Shown in pieces: positions 61,420-64,000 of a stretch of DNA of 64,000 bases (its first letter is position 1; every line of letters starts with the position of its first letter). The notes beneath the pieces were generated by a model, which saw only the letters and a list, made by a program, of their open reading frames with translations, was not told the origin of the DNA and ran no database searches. Location: contig BEXV01000030.1 of the NCBI GenBank assembly GCA_003118195.1, positions 318,745 to 382,744 on the forward strand, in the 5' to 3' direction. Made by a program: the position numbers and the translations under genes. The stretch comes from Hemicentrotus pulcherrimus. Its lineage: Eukaryota; Echinodermata; Echinoidea; Camarodonta; Strongylocentrotidae.

Positions 61420-61740
61420 CAACATTATCCTGATTCAAACCAAGAAATACAATATTGTCGTGATTCGAACCAAGAATGACACAATTGTTGCGATTTGAAC
61501 CAAAAAAGACAATATGGTCATGGTTCGAGCCAAGAAAGACACTATTGTCAAGATTTGATCGAAGAACAATACCATTGTCATAATTCAAACCAAGAATAAC
61601 ATTGTCATGACTTAAACCAAAAAAGACAACATTATCATGATTCGAACCAAAAAAAATATGTTGTCAAGATTCGAACCAACAAAGACAATGATTCGAGCCA
61701 AGAAAGACAACATTGTCATGATTCGAACCAAGAAAGAAAG
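61420..61740. repeat. 30-bp minisatellite, about eleven imperfect units
   Basis: Consensus unit: CAACATTGTCATGATTCGAA then CCAAGAAAGA. Unit lengths vary from 22 to 30 bp with frequent transitions, so it is old. Because 30 is a multiple of 3, the minus strand shows a ten-residue periodic peptide (SNHDNIVFLG-like), an effect of the repeat and not evidence for a protein. Confidence 0.93.
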
Positions 61741-62131
61741 AAAGAAAAACTAAGATCCATGCAGATTCTCAAGGCATGCATGTATCCAACATGCAATCTA
61801 ATCACAAATAAAAGGTCAATAATTATATTTTTAATGACATCAGATAGGTAATAATTAGGATTACACTGATTCAATAATTGTTATAGTCAATACAATATTC
61901 AACCATCTGAAGAATATTTGGTTTGATGGCTAGGTTATAGGGTTCTATAAACCAATCTTTTATTTTAAACACAATGGTCTTAGTACATGTAACAATCCTT
62001 TGTTTTAATTATCAATACTAAGAAATTATCACAACTAAATTCTCTGCTATCAATTACATAGGAATGCTATAGGCAACTGAATACAAAAACTCACTTGGAT
62101 TGAGAGAGCTTTTCACTGGAAAAGCGAATCT
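61741..62131. other. AT-rich intronic spacer
   Basis: I see no exon or repeat of note here. Confidence 0.5.
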
Positions 62132-62204
62132 TGAAAAAGCTTCACTCTGTTGAAAAAGAAGAAGAAANTGAAAAAGCTTCACTCTGTTGAAAAAGAAGAA
62201 GAAA
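62132..62204. repeat. 36-bp direct copy on both sides of an N (probable assembly join)
   Basis: TGAAAAAGCTTCACTCTGTT plus a GAAGAAGAAA tail is present at 62132-62167 and again at 62169-62204, with N at 62168 between. This is the same pattern as at 5309. Confidence 0.85.
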
Positions 62205-62224
62205 AAGAAAAAGAACTAGATTTT

Positions 62225-62245
62225 AATTCGTCATGAGGACGAATT
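62225..62245. repeat. Hairpin at the left border of the 1.6-kb element
   Basis: AATTCGTC and GACGAATT are perfect inverted 8-mers around ATGAG, ending exactly where the element's TA/GGTGGTCTGT end starts. Confidence 0.75.
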
Positions 62246-62246
62246 A

Positions 62247-63870
62247 GGTGGTCTGTCGGTCTAATTTTCATGGCCGTAAATGACATTTGCCGTGTTGATA
62301 ACGATTATCTGAATGGGGTAAGCACATCGCATCAGATTTAACATGTTGTACCCACTACAGATCACCGTTACTTTCAATTAAATTTACCCTTGCAGATGGG
62401 GCATAATCATGACATGCTGCTTTATGTGTGTACATATATGTTGACATGTATATGTGTATGCGTATGCGAAACGGTAAGGAATTTGCATGTTTAGAAGCTA
62501 AAATATGAATGAAATGTCACGGAAGATAAAAATAATGAAAGAAAAAACATTGCAAAAGAGTGCAAAAAAATTGCGACTTGATCGGGAATCGAACCCGGCT
62601 TGTTTGATTCGTAGGCAGAGTCAAACACCAGTAGACCAAAACATATGCCCATAGACTTTACATGCAAAGCTGAAAAACTGCCTTAGTATAGATGCAATGT
62701 CAACTTTCAATTGAGAATTTCAGCATGATCCCGACATCTAATCAAAAAATGGATGGCCCATTTAAAATTGCGCATAGACTCAGCTATAACATACTCAAAT
62801 TTGGGGGGGAAATCGAGCAAAAATGACAGAGATACCGCTCAAAGAAGACTGGAATGTAGAATCATGACTTGAGAAAAATTTATCTCCCATAGACAATGCA
62901 TGTAAAATGTGAGAAATTGACATGCCTCCTTTAATCGCAAAAATACGCCATGATCACTTTAGCAAAATTGAAAATTGTGGAACTGATCTTGTAGAGAATT
63001 GTCTCAGCTACAACATATCCAAATTTGGGCGAAAAACAACCAATATTAAAGGAGTTATAGTCAAATTTGTATAAATTTGATGACGTCATTTTTGAAAAAA
63101 TGAAATTTTGAGTTTAGACGCCATTTTGATGACGTTGCAATATAATAGAGGGTCAAATGATCCATAAAATCATATCTATGATTCCTCCTCTACCCAAATA
63201 TGAAAAAAAATTGGGAGGTTTATGGACTATTTTAAGAGCTAGAGTTAAATTCGTAGAGGCATGTTTTTGCACATTTTTACGTTATTGTCGCCATTGACGT
63301 GTGCACGGACTTTGAACTTTGACGCGTCCGTACGACCTTATTATTGATCGAAATTGATTCCAAGTTGATGGAAATGATCAAGAAAAGTGTCAGGATTGCG
63401 AATCAATCGAAAAAACAGCGTTTTTAGGTTATTTACGAATGCGTTTTTTGCGAAATGCTTAAAATGACCTAATTCGTACTCTCCTTTAATAGTTAAGTGA
63501 TTTTGAGCATTTTAAAATTTTGACGCGCGCGTCATGACCTTTATATGACCTTTGATGACATGACCTGTTGACCCTTGACCTGAAGTTTATGTGATATGAA
63601 TATGAATGACCTTTGCTTATGCATCATGAAGATATGATGGATAACGTGAAATCACAAAATGGCGCCTGGATGACGTCACGATGACCTGTTGACCTTGAAA
63701 TGTAAACGGGAATATGTCATGATAGGATAACATCACTGACAAAAATTTGACGAAAATTGATCTAGGACTTTTGAAGATTTCGAATGGACAAGAAATGGCC
63801 ATAATAAATAAAGGAAGAAAGAAAATTTGTACGAATACAAAAGGTGATCTGTCGATTACAACAGACCACC
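62247..63870. mobile_element. Candidate non-autonomous element, 1.6 kb, GGTGGTCTGT ends, TA flanks
   Basis: GGTGGTCTGT (62247-62256) and ACAGACCACC (63861-63870) are perfect inverted 10-mers, each with TA immediately outside. A further near-copy, GGTGATCTGTCG (63843-63854), makes the right end a small hairpin. The interior has no transposase frame. It carries a tRNA-like block and, near 63530-63620, many TGACCT words. TA flanks suggest a Tc1/mariner-type mechanism, but such short ends could have another origin. Confidence 0.55.
62571..62640 (-). pseudogene. Decayed tRNA-like sequence with Pol III boxes
   Basis: The minus strand has a perfect B box (GGTTCGATTCC, 62585-62595), an A-box-like TGGTCTACTGG (62628-62638, one mismatch) and a seven-T terminator at 62564-62570. 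The T arm folds with four of five pairs, and CTACGAATCAAA recalls the anticodon arm of tRNA-Arg(ACG). About six extra bases enlarge the anticodon loop, and no 5' acceptor strand pairs with TCAAGTC. It is therefore a tRNA pseudogene or the head of a tRNA-derived SINE, not a working tRNA. Confidence 0.6.
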
Positions 63871-64000
63871 TAAAAAGAAAATATATCAGAAAGAGGGAAA
63901 GTGGCAAAACAAAAAGAATTGTGTAAAAGTAAATTAGATATACAGTATGAGAGTAACAAGGAGAAAGGAAGAGATAGAGAGAACGAAAGAAAGTAAGACA
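63871..64000. other. Purine-rich sequence at the window edge
   Basis: GA/AAAG-rich sequence continuing the RAF intron. Nothing else seen. Confidence 0.5.

Noticed and set aside
61420..61740. CRISPR-like array of ~30-bp repeats
   Set aside because: Units are contiguous and diverged with no unique spacers; it is a eukaryotic minisatellite.
62571..62640. Functional tRNA gene
   Set aside because: There is no acceptor-stem partner and the anticodon loop is enlarged.

Overview
The window looks like nuclear genomic DNA of a marine invertebrate deuterostome, most likely a sea urchin or close relative. The reasons are its AT-rich, intron-heavy sequence, abundant (TC)n/(GA)n microsatellites, many short inverted-repeat elements, signs of strong allelic polymorphism, and animal signalling genes whose exons are split by kilobase introns. 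No bacterial-style operon, rRNA, CRISPR array or intact functional tRNA is seen. The species assignment is inference.

Two protein-coding genes can be supported, both on the minus strand and both cut by the window. The left gene (1928-11269) is the 5' coding part of a plexin, the semaphorin receptor. Three phase-0 exons encode a signal peptide and a near-complete Sema domain; the rest (PSI, IPT, membrane span, cytoplasmic GAP) must lie beyond position 1. A CpG-richer patch with a good splice donor at 41908 could be its distant non-coding first exon, but that is only a hypothesis. The right gene (51124-59247) is the 3' half of a B-Raf-type RAF kinase. Ten exons run from the CR2-CR3 linker through the whole kinase domain to the stop; the Ras-binding and C1 domains lie beyond 64000. 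The six internal kinase exons (85, 177, 47, 119, 132 and 135 bp) have the lengths I recall for human BRAF exons 12-17, with matching phases. Biologically a plexin (semaphorin/Ras-family GAP signalling) and a RAF (MAPK cascade) can meet in one pathway, but nothing here shows functional linkage.

The most unusual structure is inside the RAF gene. The intron after the linker exon (56800-56978) holds a tandem array of about 180-bp units: three decayed copies of that exon plus a truncated fourth. They keep recognisable peptide and partly the splice donor, but carry stop codons.

The long non-coding stretches hold several families of short inverted-repeat elements. These include a roughly 360-bp element with TTAA-like flanks in three full copies and one relic, a 238-bp foldback hairpin, a 115-bp hairpin in a RAF intron, a 375-bp element with two perfect DR1 nuclear-receptor half-site pairs, a 1.6-kb element with a decayed tRNA-like insert, and a 30-bp minisatellite. 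Four single N characters mark joins. Three of them are flanked by direct copies and look like unmerged contig or haplotype overlaps rather than real duplications.
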